Source: Rufibacter ruber (GTDB lineage: Bacteria > Bacteroidota > Bacteroidia > Cytophagales > Hymenobacteraceae). Taken from it: a stretch of 63,826 nt of DNA. The notes under the pieces were generated by a model. The model saw nothing but the letters and a program-made list of their open reading frames with translations. It did no database searches and was not told where the DNA came from. Positions 1 through 8,044 of this stretch are shown in pieces (position 1 is the first letter of the stretch; each line of letters begins with the position of its first letter). The DNA lies in NCBI RefSeq assembly GCF_001647275.1, contig NZ_LRMM01000027.1, positions 1 to 63,826 on the forward strand, given 5' to 3'. Both the position numbers and the translations under genes were made by a program.

Positions 1-562
1 CAGGGATCTTTCTTTGTTTTGCCGGTTCCTGAATTTTTCTGAAAACAGCGAAAACAGAAATATTTTAAGTGTATACATGCCCCTTGTAGAGACAGCACCA
101 GAAAGGCAGGACGCTGCAGAAAATTCTGCCAGACAAGCGCCTGCCCCATGCGCAGCGCCTGTTGTTGGCTCACCTGTATCAGCTGCGCAGCCAGGCAAAC
201 ACAAAAATTGTTGAACAAAAGGAGAGGAATTACAGTAGATGGTTGGTTAACCAGATAAGAAAGAGAGGCTGAACTAGATAAAAACTCTTTTACCCTTACC
301 GTGAACCAGATGACAGATTTTCCTTTTTAAGATATCTCTGAAATAAAATTGAATTTCTTTTATGGAATTACCCAAAGCGCCGCATCTAGAGAGTATGAAA
401 GCGACAAGCGCACTTTTTATTCCATACAGAGAGAGACATTTATACCATCAGAGAGCAGATCAAGGATTTGGCTTTCTGGCACTTTCCTAAAGGATACCAC
501 CAAAGCGTTGTTATCAAATCATTAAGGAACCAGACACGTCTTACCAAGACATAACATTGCGT
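1..562. other. Intergenic region upstream of mazG
   Basis: No supportable gene is seen here. The left edge holds a degenerate palindromic unit (13-60). A short open frame crossing it has no coding character and begins inside the repeat. The rest is AT-rich with no terminator or tRNA that I can recognise. The mazG promoter lies at the right end. Confidence 0.6.
13..60. repeat. Palindromic unit, degenerate copy
   Basis: First of the family called palindromic unit (PU) here. The family pattern is CTGTTTYYGGGCTGTTTT, four loop bases, then AAAACAGCCCRRAAACAG. This copy keeps the TTTGTTTT start and the right arm GAAAACAGCGAAAACAGAAA, but its left core has decayed. Confidence 0.6.
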
Positions 563-570
563 TATCTTTG
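563..570 (+). promoter_or_regulatory. -7 box of the mazG promoter (leaderless arrangement)
   Basis: TATCTTTG matches the Bacteroidota -7 consensus TAnnTTTG. Only four bases (CATT) separate it from the ATG at 575, so transcription would begin at or next to the start codon. No clear -33 TTG is seen at the usual distance. Confidence 0.6.
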
Positions 571-574
571 CATT

Positions 575-1399
575 ATGACTACACCTGAGCAAACAGCTTC
601 TGACCTTAGGAAAGCCCAACTGGAGGCTTTTGGCAGGCTGCTGGATATTCTGGACGAGCTGCGCGAGAAATGCCCCTGGGACCGCAAACAAACCATGTCC
701 AGCCTACGCCACCTCACCATTGAGGAGACCTATGAGCTGTCTGATGCCATTTTGCGGGAAGACATGCCGGAGGTCAAGAAGGAGATAGGAGATGTGATGC
801 TGCACCTGGTTTTTTATGCCAAGATAGCGTCTGAGCGCGGTGATTTTGACTTAGCTGAGGTGCTTCACGCCCAGTGTGACAAACTGGTGTTCAGGCACCC
901 GCACATTTACGGCGACACCACAGCAGAGACAGAAGAGGAGGTAAAACAGAATTGGGAAAGTTTAAAACTGAAAGAAGGCAATAAATCTGTTTTAGGGGGC
1001 GTTCCTTCATCACTCCCTGCCTTGGTAAAAGCCATGCGCATACAAGAGAAGGCCCGCGGTGTTGGTTTTGACTGGGATGAACCGTCAAAAGTCTGGGAGA
1101 AAGTAGAAGAGGAAATGCAGGAGTTCCAGGCTGAATTCAACAAACCTCACCTTACCCCTGAAGACAAGTCAAAAGCCACCAGCGAGCTGGGGGACGTCCT
1201 GTTTTCACTGATCAACTTTGCCCGCTTTCTGGATCTTAACCCTGAGGAGGCCTTAGAGAAGACAAATCTAAAGTTCATACAGCGGTTCCAGTATTTGGAG
1301 GCAGCAGCGGCAAAAGCAGGAAAAAGCTTAAAGCAAATGTCACTGCCAGAAATGGATGCCTATTGGAATGAAGCCAAAACAAAAAGTAACCCAAAGTAA
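575..1399 (+). CDS. mazG: MazG nucleoside triphosphate pyrophosphohydrolase
   Basis: All-alpha NTP pyrophosphohydrolase that hydrolyses (d)NTPs to the monophosphate and PPi in the cytoplasm, a housecleaning enzyme. The protein has 274 residues with two tandem MazG domains. The N-terminal domain carries the conserved KCPWDRKQT (about 32-40), then EETYE (50-54) and EIGD (70-73), which form the metal-binding EExxE...ExxD site. A second VEEE...ELGD set occurs in the C-terminal half. I start at ATG 575; an upstream in-frame TTG at 557 would run through the -7 box TATCTTTG. The gene appears monocistronic, with about 250 bp of AT-rich sequence before exbB. The length is typical of full-size two-domain MazG. 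Confidence 0.95.
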   Translation: MTTPEQTASDLRKAQLEAFGRLLDILDELREKCPWDRKQTMSSLRHLTIEETYELSDAILREDMPEVKKEIGDVMLHLVFYAKIASERGDFDLAEVLHAQCDKLVFRHPHIYGDTTAETEEEVKQNWESLKLKEGNKSVLGGVPSSLPALVKAMRIQEKARGVGFDWDEPSKVWEKVEEEMQEFQAEFNKPHLTPEDKSKATSELGDVLFSLINFARFLDLNPEEALEKTNLKFIQRFQYLEAAAAKAGKSLKQMSLPEMDAYWNEAKTKSNPK

Positions 1400-1647
1400 A
1401 AGGTTCTGAAAACTTAAACTTAACCAAGAGCCAATTGTAGATTTTGTATTTTTTTATGGGTATTATTTGATATTTTGCGTTTAAATCCCTAGGCTTGTAT
1501 TTATGTTGCTCCAGAAGGCTTTAATGAAACAAGAATAGATAAAGCCCAAGTGAATTATTAAAGCAGAAAGAGCATTTACTTTTTAACAACAATTATTTTT
1601 AACAAACACAGTAACACAAAACAACTAAACCTAAATTTTTAGAACCA

Positions 1648-2505
1648 ATGGAAAAAAAGAGTGCACCTGCAGCTGCAAAACCAGTACAAAAGAGTGAAGG
1701 CAAAGCAGGCTCAATGTTTGCAAGCATCGTTATTCCAATAGCAATTATCGCTGCGGTATGTATTTACCTGTTTATCTTGGGTAACCCAGCCAACTTTGAA
1801 GGCGGAAACAATGAAAACCACCCACTTCCTGGCAACATGCTAGGTCAGGTTTACAAAGGAGGTTTCATTGTACCAATTTTGATCGCGATTAACATCTTGG
1901 TAATCACTTTCTCAATTGAGCGTTTCTTAACCATCAGCAAAGCAAAAGGTGGTAAAGGCCTTGAGTCTTTCGTACGTAGCGTACGCCAGAAAATGAATGT
2001 GAATGACATCAACGGTGCTATTGCTATCTGTGACCAACAAAAAGGGTCAGTAGGTAACGTTGTAAAAGCTGGTTTGTTGAAATACCAGGAAATGCACAAC
2101 GAGCATGGCATGACCAAAGATCAGCGTATCCTGGCCATCCAGAAAGAGATTGAAGAGGCAACTGCCCTTGAATTGCCAATTCTGGAGAAAAACCTGGTAA
2201 TCATCTCAACTATTGCCTCTGTTTCTACTCTGGTAGGTCTGATTGGGACGGTATTGGGTATGATTAAAGCGTTCGCGGCCCTTGCAACGGCAAGTGGTGC
2301 CCCAGACGCAACCCAGCTGGCAAACGGTATCTCTGAGGCGTTGATCAACACCGCTCTTGGTATTACTGGTTCTGCCATCGCCATCATCGCGTACAACTTC
2401 TTTACCAGCAAAATTGATGAGTTGACTTACAGCATTGATGAGGCTTCTTACAGCATCATCCAGACGTATGCTGCAAATCATACTGAAAGCAATAGAGCTG
2501 TTTAA
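1648..2505 (+). CDS. exbB: ExbB/TolQ/MotA-type proton channel subunit
   Basis: Inner-membrane stator protein that forms the proton channel powering TonB. It has 285 residues. Predicted membrane segments lie at about 24-45, 70-92, 175-200 and 215-240. The last pair, with Gly/Thr-rich STLVGLIGTVLGMI, is the signature of the MotA/TolQ/ExbB family. The N-terminal extra segment with a lysine- and alanine-rich leader is common in Bacteroidota ExbB. It is first of the exbB-exbD-exbD-tonB operon, 29 nt ahead of the first exbD. About 250 bp of AT-rich DNA precede it and presumably hold the promoter, but I see no convincing -7 box. Confidence 0.95.
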   Translation: MEKKSAPAAAKPVQKSEGKAGSMFASIVIPIAIIAAVCIYLFILGNPANFEGGNNENHPLPGNMLGQVYKGGFIVPILIAINILVITFSIERFLTISKAKGGKGLESFVRSVRQKMNVNDINGAIAICDQQKGSVGNVVKAGLLKYQEMHNEHGMTKDQRILAIQKEIEEATALELPILEKNLVIISTIASVSTLVGLIGTVLGMIKAFAALATASGAPDATQLANGISEALINTALGITGSAIAIIAYNFFTSKIDELTYSIDEASYSIIQTYAANHTESNRAV

Positions 2506-2534
2506 TTGAACTTCTTATTTAGAAGGAACCCAAA

Positions 2535-3137
2535 ATGCCAAAAGTAAAAGTACATAGAACCTCTCCATCCCTGGACATGACCCCCATGGTGGACTTGGCA
2601 TTCCTTCTGGTAACGTTCTTCATGTTGATTTCGAAGTTCGCACCAGAGGAAGTGCTGGTAGTGGATACGCCTTCTGCAACAACAGAAATCAAAGCCCCAG
2701 ATGCCAACATTATCACCATTAGCATTGGTAATGATGAGCGGGTTTTCTTTGGTGTAGATGACAAAAACACTAAACTGAGACTGATAGATAAGGTCAGTGA
2801 GAAATATGGGGTAGCCTTTACAGATGCTGAGAAGCAGACGTTTTCTACCTTAGCCTCCTTTGGGATGCCTATTTCGCAGCTGAAGTCTTACCTATCCCTG
2901 AAGCCGGATGACATGAAAAACGTGAACCAGCCAGGTATTCCTATTGATTCTGCAAGAAATGAGCTGGGTGACTGGGTACAATTAGCCCGTTATTCTAACC
3001 CTCAATCTATTGTAGCCATTAAAGGAGACCAGACGGCAGGATACCCGGTGGCAGGCCGTGTGATTGAAATCTTACAGGATAAAAATGTAAACCGTTTCAA
3101 TCTGATCACTGACATGGAAGCGAAACCTCGTAACTAA
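2535..3137 (+). CDS. exbD: ExbD/TolR-family protein, first copy
   Basis: Partner of ExbB in the TonB-energising motor. It has 200 residues: a short cytoplasmic start, one membrane segment at about 18-36, then a periplasmic domain. The segment begins DMTPMVDLAFLLVTFF; Asp20 aligns with the essential membrane aspartate that relays protons. This copy is longer than the second one because its periplasmic part holds an insertion (about 85-140). It lies 29 nt after exbB and 12 nt before the second exbD. Two divergent exbD genes per operon are usual in Bacteroidota. Confidence 0.93.
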   Translation: MPKVKVHRTSPSLDMTPMVDLAFLLVTFFMLISKFAPEEVLVVDTPSATTEIKAPDANIITISIGNDERVFFGVDDKNTKLRLIDKVSEKYGVAFTDAEKQTFSTLASFGMPISQLKSYLSLKPDDMKNVNQPGIPIDSARNELGDWVQLARYSNPQSIVAIKGDQTAGYPVAGRVIEILQDKNVNRFNLITDMEAKPRN

Positions 3138-3149
3138 AAGGGAAAAGAA

Positions 3150-3683
3150 ATGGCAGAAATACAACAGCAAGGCGGCGGCGACGAAGGCGGTAAGAAACGG
3201 GCCAAGAAAGGCTCTACCAAGGTAGACATGACTCCCATGGTAGACTTAGGCTTCCTGTTGCTTACATTCTTCGTAATGACCACCACCTTGGCTAAGCCGC
3301 AGATCATGGAGATCAACATGCCGGTGAAGCCAAAAGACAGAGAAGAGCAGATGGAATTGAAAGCGTCTAATGCTTTCACCATATTGCTGGGAGCTGACAA
3401 TGGTGTTTACTACTACCGCGGACTGCACCAACCTAACGTAGGCATCATTCCTGCTTTAGAAAAAAGTGACTGGTCTGCAAAAGGAATTAGGAAAGTAGTT
3501 GCTGAGTCAATCGCAGCTAACCCTAACCTGGTAGTTCTGATCAAAGCAGATGAAACCTCTTCTTATAAGAATCTGGTAGATATCTTAGATGAAATGGCCA
3601 TCACTGGAACTCAGAAATACGCTATTGTAGAGCTGGACAACGCAGATGCTGGTTTACTTAGAAAAACTGAAGGAGGGCAATAA
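3150..3683 (+). CDS. exbD: ExbD/TolR-family protein, second copy
   Basis: Second ExbD-type subunit, 177 residues. The N-terminus is a basic, glycine-rich cytoplasmic tail. It is followed by DMTPMVDLGFLLLTFFVM (26-43), with Asp32 as the likely proton-carrying residue, and a periplasmic domain. The two ExbD proteins share the DMTPMVDL box but differ downstream, so they are old paralogues rather than a recent duplication. Its stop overlaps the tonB start as TAATG, which points to translational coupling. Confidence 0.93.
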   Translation: MAEIQQQGGGDEGGKKRAKKGSTKVDMTPMVDLGFLLLTFFVMTTTLAKPQIMEINMPVKPKDREEQMELKASNAFTILLGADNGVYYYRGLHQPNVGIIPALEKSDWSAKGIRKVVAESIAANPNLVVLIKADETSSYKNLVDILDEMAITGTQKYAIVELDNADAGLLRKTEGGQ

Positions 3684-4507
3684 TGGATAATCAACGTTTA
3701 GCAACCGCCACTCTTGATGAAATGGTCTTTGAAGGCCGTAACAAAGAGTATGGAGCCTTCATGCTGCGTAAGCTGTATTACAAGCATGTTAACCGCGCTA
3801 TTATTATCGCTATCCTGCTTTTCGTTCTCTTCTTGAGTATTCCTTTGATACAGTCAATGTTCAAAGAAGAAGAAGAAGTGATCAAAGCTCCGGTAGTGAA
3901 AGTGGTAGACTTAGCAGCTCCGCCATCTGTGGAGAAGGTAGTACCACCACCACCGCCGCCACCAGATGCACCACCACCGCCACCACCAGTGCGTTCTACC
4001 GTTAAGTTCACGCCTCCGGTAGTGAAGAAAGACGAAGAAGTTACCAAGGAAGAGATTCCAGACGTAAAGGAACTGCAGAAAACAGATGCAGGAACTGCCA
4101 CGGTGAAAGGTGACCCTACGGCACCACCTACCTTAGAAGGCATTGAGAACGGGACTGGCCCAGTTGGCCCTGTTCAAGAAGTCTTTGAAGAGAAAGTGTA
4201 CATTGCCGTTGAGAAAATGCCTGAATTCCCCGGCGGACAGACTGCTATGATGAAGTACATGGCAGACAAGTTCCGGATGCCATCTGCCGCAACCAGAGCC
4301 AACGCCGAAGGTACTGTAGTACTTTCTTTCGTGGTTGGCCCAACTGGTGAAATAAGCCAGATTGAAGTCTTGAAAGGCTTGGGTTATGGTTTAGATGAAG
4401 AGGCTGTACGGGTAATCAAGAGCATGCCGAAATGGTCTCCTGGTGAACAAAATGGTCGTAAGGTTTCTGTAAAGTATACAGTTCCTTACCGTATTGTGAT
4501 CAAATAA
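3683..4507 (+). CDS. tonB: TonB-family energy transducer
   Basis: Links the ExbBD motor to outer-membrane TonB-dependent receptors. It has 274 residues. The cytoplasmic N-terminus (about 1-35) includes the EYGAFMLRK motif often seen in Bacteroidota TonB. One membrane segment follows (about 38-60), then a proline-rich periplasmic stretch (about 86-113). The C-terminal TonB domain (about 180-274) starts near EKMPEFPGG and ends in KYTVPYRIVIK. Its ATG overlaps the exbD stop by one base. A strong hairpin terminator follows at 4530, so transcription of the four motor genes probably ends here in part. Confidence 0.95.
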   Translation: MDNQRLATATLDEMVFEGRNKEYGAFMLRKLYYKHVNRAIIIAILLFVLFLSIPLIQSMFKEEEEVIKAPVVKVVDLAAPPSVEKVVPPPPPPPDAPPPPPPVRSTVKFTPPVVKKDEEVTKEEIPDVKELQKTDAGTATVKGDPTAPPTLEGIENGTGPVGPVQEVFEEKVYIAVEKMPEFPGGQTAMMKYMADKFRMPSAATRANAEGTVVLSFVVGPTGEISQIEVLKGLGYGLDEEAVRVIKSMPKWSPGEQNGRKVSVKYTVPYRIVIK

Positions 4508-4529
4508 GGCTCTTCAGCTACCTATAAAA

Positions 4530-4581
4530 GGACTCCGGAAACCGATGATCACTTGATGATCGGTTCCCGGAGTTCTTTTTT
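4530..4581 (+). terminator. Rho-independent terminator after tonB
   Basis: Long hairpin: GGACTCCGGAAACCGATGAT pairs with ATGATCGGTTCCCGGAGTTC apart from a few mismatches, and is followed by TTTTTT. It separates the exbBD-tonB genes from the three genes downstream. Confidence 0.85.
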
Positions 4582-4631
4582 ACCAACCTGCCTTGTTCTA
4601 TTTCTTATCTCTATTTCAAATACAAAAGAGA

Positions 4632-4886
4632 ATGACATATCAAAGAAGGCCACCCCAGAAGAAACCTACCAGCTCCTACCATAACATTATGAAATATGTT
4701 TCCCTGGTAATGGTGTTCATATACTTTGGTTTTGGCTTGTACGTATTACTGTCAAGCCCAGCCCAAATAGCGCTCCCCAAAGAGTACAAAATAATAATAG
4801 GTGGTCTGCTCGTTTTCTATGGTTTTATTAGATTTGTAAGGGCTTACCAGGAATATTTTAAAAAGAACAGACGCTATGAGGAGTAG
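4632..4886 (+). CDS. Small membrane protein of unknown function
   Basis: Protein of 84 residues that I do not recognise by name. It starts MTYQRRPPQKKP, with a basic, proline-rich cytoplasmic tail. Two hydrophobic segments follow (about 22-42 and 50-68), then a charged C-terminus ending KKNRRYEE. I chose ATG 4632 over an upstream TTG because that extension would run into the terminator region. It overlaps the next gene by 11 bases (4876-4886), so the two are translationally coupled, and it may be an assembly partner of the TonB motor. That role is inferred from position only. Confidence 0.7.
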   Translation: MTYQRRPPQKKPTSSYHNIMKYVSLVMVFIYFGFGLYVLLSSPAQIALPKEYKIIIGGLLVFYGFIRFVRAYQEYFKKNRRYEE

Positions 4887-5826
4887 AAGCTTTCTGAAAA
4901 ACATGTGCATAGCAGGCGCTGTTGCCATTTATGTCTCTGCCTGTAACACGTCTGGCAGTAAAACGCTTGATACCCCTACCTCTGGGAGTATCACAATAAG
5001 TGTTGACGAAACATTTGCCCCCATTATTGAATCTCAAATTCATACGTTTGAGAATCTCTACAAGTATGCCAATGTAGAGGCGGCATATAAACCAGAGGGC
5101 CAGGTCATGCAAGATTTAATTAATGACACGGTACGCTTTGTAGTAGCCACCAGACAATTGACCTCTGAAGAAAAACAGGCCTTTGAAAAATTGAAGATTA
5201 CCCCCAGAATCACCAAAATTGCGGTTGACGGGGTGGCTCTTATCTTACACAAAGACAACAAAGACACTACCCTTACCATGCAGCAGGTACGGGATATTTT
5301 CACCGGCACCATTACTTCCTGGAAACAGCTGGACTCATCTGCCCCAGATGCCCCTATCACTATTGTATTTGATAACAGTAACTCCAGCACCTCCAGGTTT
5401 ATAGTTGACTCTATTAACCAAAAGAAGCCTTTGCCGGGCAATACGTATGCTTCTAGCTCAAACAGTAACCTGGTTGATTATGTAGCGCAGAATAGAAACT
5501 CCATTGGGGTAATTGGTGTAAACTGGATCAGTGACCGTGATGACAGCACCACAACCAGCTTCCTGAACAAGATTAACGTAGTGGGAATTAGTACTAAAGA
5601 AAAGCCATCTTCTGAAGACGATTTTGTACAGCCTTACCAAGCATACCTGGCCCAAGGAACTTATCCGCTAAGGAGAGAGGTTTTTATAATAAGCCGGGAA
5701 GCCCGTGCAGGTCTTGGCACAGGATTTGCATCTTTCATTGCTGGTGACAAAGGGCAACGTATCATTTTGAAATCTGGCCTTGTACCGGCATCAATGCCGG
5801 TACGAATTGTGGGGTTTGCCCAATAA
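4876..5826 (+). CDS. PstS-like phosphate-binding lipoprotein
   Basis: Periplasmic solute-binding protein of the PstS family, 316 residues. It begins with a lipoprotein signal whose lipobox VSAC ends at Cys23. The fold is suggested by TFAPIIESQ (about 41-49), ATRQLTSEEK, and the central DNSNSSTSRFI segment, which resembles the PstS phosphate loop. No pstCAB transporter genes are nearby; instead it sits between a small membrane protein and a TPR protein in the exbBD-tonB cluster. A similar order is known in other Bacteroidota. Whether it binds phosphate, another ligand or a cell-envelope partner cannot be told from the sequence. Confidence 0.85.
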   Translation: MRSRSFLKNMCIAGAVAIYVSACNTSGSKTLDTPTSGSITISVDETFAPIIESQIHTFENLYKYANVEAAYKPEGQVMQDLINDTVRFVVATRQLTSEEKQAFEKLKITPRITKIAVDGVALILHKDNKDTTLTMQQVRDIFTGTITSWKQLDSSAPDAPITIVFDNSNSSTSRFIVDSINQKKPLPGNTYASSSNSNLVDYVAQNRNSIGVIGVNWISDRDDSTTTSFLNKINVVGISTKEKPSSEDDFVQPYQAYLAQGTYPLRREVFIISREARAGLGTGFASFIAGDKGQRIILKSGLVPASMPVRIVGFAQ

Positions 5827-5866
5827 ATGCTTAAAAAGTTTTACTAACTCAAAACAAACATACCTA

Positions 5867-7348
5867 ATGATTAAGAACTGGAAAACGTATGGAGTTTTGG
5901 CAGCCACCCTGTTCTCGGCTGCTGGAGTCTCAGCCCACAGCTTTAACGGGTTGCGTTCTGGTAGCTTTGAACACATAGCCAATGCCACTTACTCCTCAAC
6001 ATATTCAACTCTTGCTGCACAAGATGCCTCTGCCGCTGACCTTGTAAAACAAGGAAAGGCTGCTCTGGTTCAGAACAAGACTGCTGAGGCGCAGCAATTG
6101 TTTGACAGGGCTTTGAAGATGACGAAGTCTAAAGACAACAACATCAAGATCATGATTGGTCAAGCCTATCTTGATGCTGGTGTGAAAGATCTGGCCCCAG
6201 CCATTGCTGTCTTAGAAGATGCAGTAAGCAAAGACCAAAAGAATGCTGACGCCTTTGTTCTGCTAGGTGACGCCTATCTGAACCATAAGAACATTGATGG
6301 CGGCAAAGCAATGGCCAACTATGATAAAGCCATTGCCTTGAACAGTAAAAGCCCTAAAGCCTACCTGCGTAAGGGACAATTATATGTGCAGTCAAGAAAT
6401 TTCCCGGCAGCCAAAGAAGCGCTGGAGGCAGCCTTGGCCGCAGATCCTAACTACGCCCCTACGTACTTAGAATTGGCAGAGCTGTATTATAGAGCAAACC
6501 AGATGCCTAAAAGCTCTGAGTACATCAAAAAGTATGTTTCTATGGCAGAGAATACGCCAGAGACCCGTGCCAAGTATGCTTCTATTCTGTACCTGACACA
6601 GGATTATACTACTGCCCTACCAGAAATTCAGTCGGTGCTGAAAAGTGACCCAGACAACATTGCGATGAATCGTCTGCTGGCTTACACGTACCTGGATACC
6701 AAGCAGAACGAGAAGGCACTGGAAGCCATGAACAACTACTTTGCAAAGTATGATGAGTCTAAGCGTATTCCTTCTGACTATGAGTATTACGCCAATATCT
6801 TAGTGGCTAACAAAAAGACGCAGGAGGCTGTAGATGTCATCACAAAAGCAAAACAGCTGGATCCAAAGAACCCATTATATGATGATTTGCTAGCTAAGCA
6901 GTATACCACTTTAAAGAACTATCCGAAAGCGATTGAGGCGTATAAGGCAAAATTTGCCGTTACACCACCAAGCAATACAGATTTGTTCTATTATGGCTAC
7001 ACCCATGAACTGAATGAAGATTATAAGACGGCAGATAGTGTATATGCTATAATCACCACTAACAATCCTACCTATGCGTATGGACACCTGTGGAGAGCCC
7101 GTGTTAACTCCAACCTTGACCCGGAAAGTACAGAGGGTTTAGCCAAGCCACACTATGAGGAGTTCATCAAGGTAACCTCGGGAGACAAAGAGAAATACAA
7201 GAAGGATTTGGTGACAGCCAACAACTACTTAGGGTATTACTATTATCTGAAGAAAGATAAGGCAAATGCCACAAAACACTGGCAGGAAGTAAAAGCTCTT
7301 GACCCTACCAATGTACAAGCTACAGATGGTCTAAAAGCTTTAAAATAA
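5867..7348 (+). CDS. Periplasmic TPR-repeat protein
   Basis: Protein of 493 residues with a signal peptide (MIKNWKTYGV..., cleavage near residue 24). It is built almost entirely of tetratricopeptide repeats from about residue 45 to the end, for example AYLRKGQLYVQSRNFPAAKE and the closing HWQEVKALDPTNVQATDGLK. I use ATG 5867; an in-frame upstream start at 5780 would overlap the pstS-like gene and lacks a signal peptide at the N-terminus. It is last in the TonB cluster, 40 nt after the PstS-like gene, and ends at a very strong terminator. It is probably a scaffold for envelope proteins; the partner is unknown. Confidence 0.85.
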   Translation: MIKNWKTYGVLAATLFSAAGVSAHSFNGLRSGSFEHIANATYSSTYSTLAAQDASAADLVKQGKAALVQNKTAEAQQLFDRALKMTKSKDNNIKIMIGQAYLDAGVKDLAPAIAVLEDAVSKDQKNADAFVLLGDAYLNHKNIDGGKAMANYDKAIALNSKSPKAYLRKGQLYVQSRNFPAAKEALEAALAADPNYAPTYLELAELYYRANQMPKSSEYIKKYVSMAENTPETRAKYASILYLTQDYTTALPEIQSVLKSDPDNIAMNRLLAYTYLDTKQNEKALEAMNNYFAKYDESKRIPSDYEYYANILVANKKTQEAVDVITKAKQLDPKNPLYDDLLAKQYTTLKNYPKAIEAYKAKFAVTPPSNTDLFYYGYTHELNEDYKTADSVYAIITTNNPTYAYGHLWRARVNSNLDPESTEGLAKPHYEEFIKVTSGDKEKYKKDLVTANNYLGYYYYLKKDKANATKHWQEVKALDPTNVQATDGLKALK

Positions 7349-7404
7349 ACTGATCATAAAAAAAGCCCCTCAAAATTGAGGGGCTTTTTTTATGATCAGT
7401 TTAT
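7345..7404 (+). terminator. Extended palindromic terminator after the TPR gene
   Basis: Perfect 28-bp inverted repeat with an AAAT loop, 7345-7372 with 7377-7404. The GC-rich core GCCCCTCA/TGAGGGGC is flanked by A7/T7 tracts and then by a further paired ATAAACTGATCAT arm. The symmetry means it could stop transcription from either side. Confidence 0.95.
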
Positions 7405-7407
7405 AGC

Positions 7408-7447
7408 CGGTTTTACCTTCTTTTCAGAAAAGTAGCCAATAAACAGA
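7408..7447. repeat. Palindromic unit, decayed copy
   Basis: CCGGTTTTACCTTCTTTTCAG and AAAAGTAGCCAATAAACAG still show the left arm, loop and right arm of the family, but the core has many changes. Confidence 0.4.
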
Positions 7448-7605
7448 CGCAAGGTTTCACTTCTGAATATGTGATTCTGTTAACTGAACCACGCCTTTCA
7501 GCAAAGGAAGAATTAAATTAAAATTTCTAAAAGAAGCCTTCTAAAGTGCCCCCTGCTAACTAATAGAATATCCTAAAGACGGAAGACTGGTTTTAGCCTG
7601 ATATA

Positions 7606-7626
7606 CAAAAAACAGGCCGGAAACAG
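7606..7626. repeat. Palindromic unit, right half only
   Basis: AAAACAGGCCGGAAACAG matches the right arm of the family; no left arm is present. Confidence 0.45.
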
Positions 7627-7932
7627 ACATATAGTAAGAGGAGTAATTTGAAGAGTTGTTTCTGTAACCAGGAGAGGAGTCTAGCTTGACGAATGAAAAT
7701 TGCCCGTATTACAACTAAACAAAGGTCTTTCTGTTTAGTTACTGATTACCTAAATAAACGGATACATTCGCTTCTATCAATTACTACAGAAGCTTCTCAA
7801 TGATAAACTCGCAAGATTAGAGAACTCTTCAAGCACAAAAAGTAAGGTACTCTGACTTCGGAATAAATACACCTTATTCGTTCATGATTCAGGCTTTTAC
7901 AAAATATAACTCTGCAAAGCAACCTTAATCTA

Positions 7933-7982
7933 CTTTGGCAGAAGAAGCACTATAATCCTTTGGCAGAAGAAGCACCATAATC
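7933..7982. repeat. Tandem duplication of 25 bp
   Basis: Two adjacent 25-bp copies starting CTTTGGCAGAAGAAGCAC, at 7933-7957 and 7958-7982, differ at one base (T/C). Confidence 0.9.
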
Positions 7983-8044
7983 ATCCAACACGTCTCATAT
8001 AAACATGCACATTGAACCCATCATAACAGGTACCTCTGGCCACC

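Larger units (their letters stand above)
7405..8044. other. Gene-free region between convergent TPR and rluD genes
   Basis: About 640 bp with no supportable reading frame. It contains a decayed palindromic unit (7408-7447), half of another (7606-7626) and a 25-bp tandem duplication (7933-7982). The remainder is AT-rich and looks like decayed sequence. Confidence 0.7.

Noticed and set aside
14-214. Open frame of 66 codons at the left edge
   Set aside because: It starts in a palindromic unit, has no recognisable domain and no coding character.
557-574. TTG start of mazG
   Set aside because: It would place the first codons over the -7 box TATCTTTG; the ATG at 575 matches the family start.
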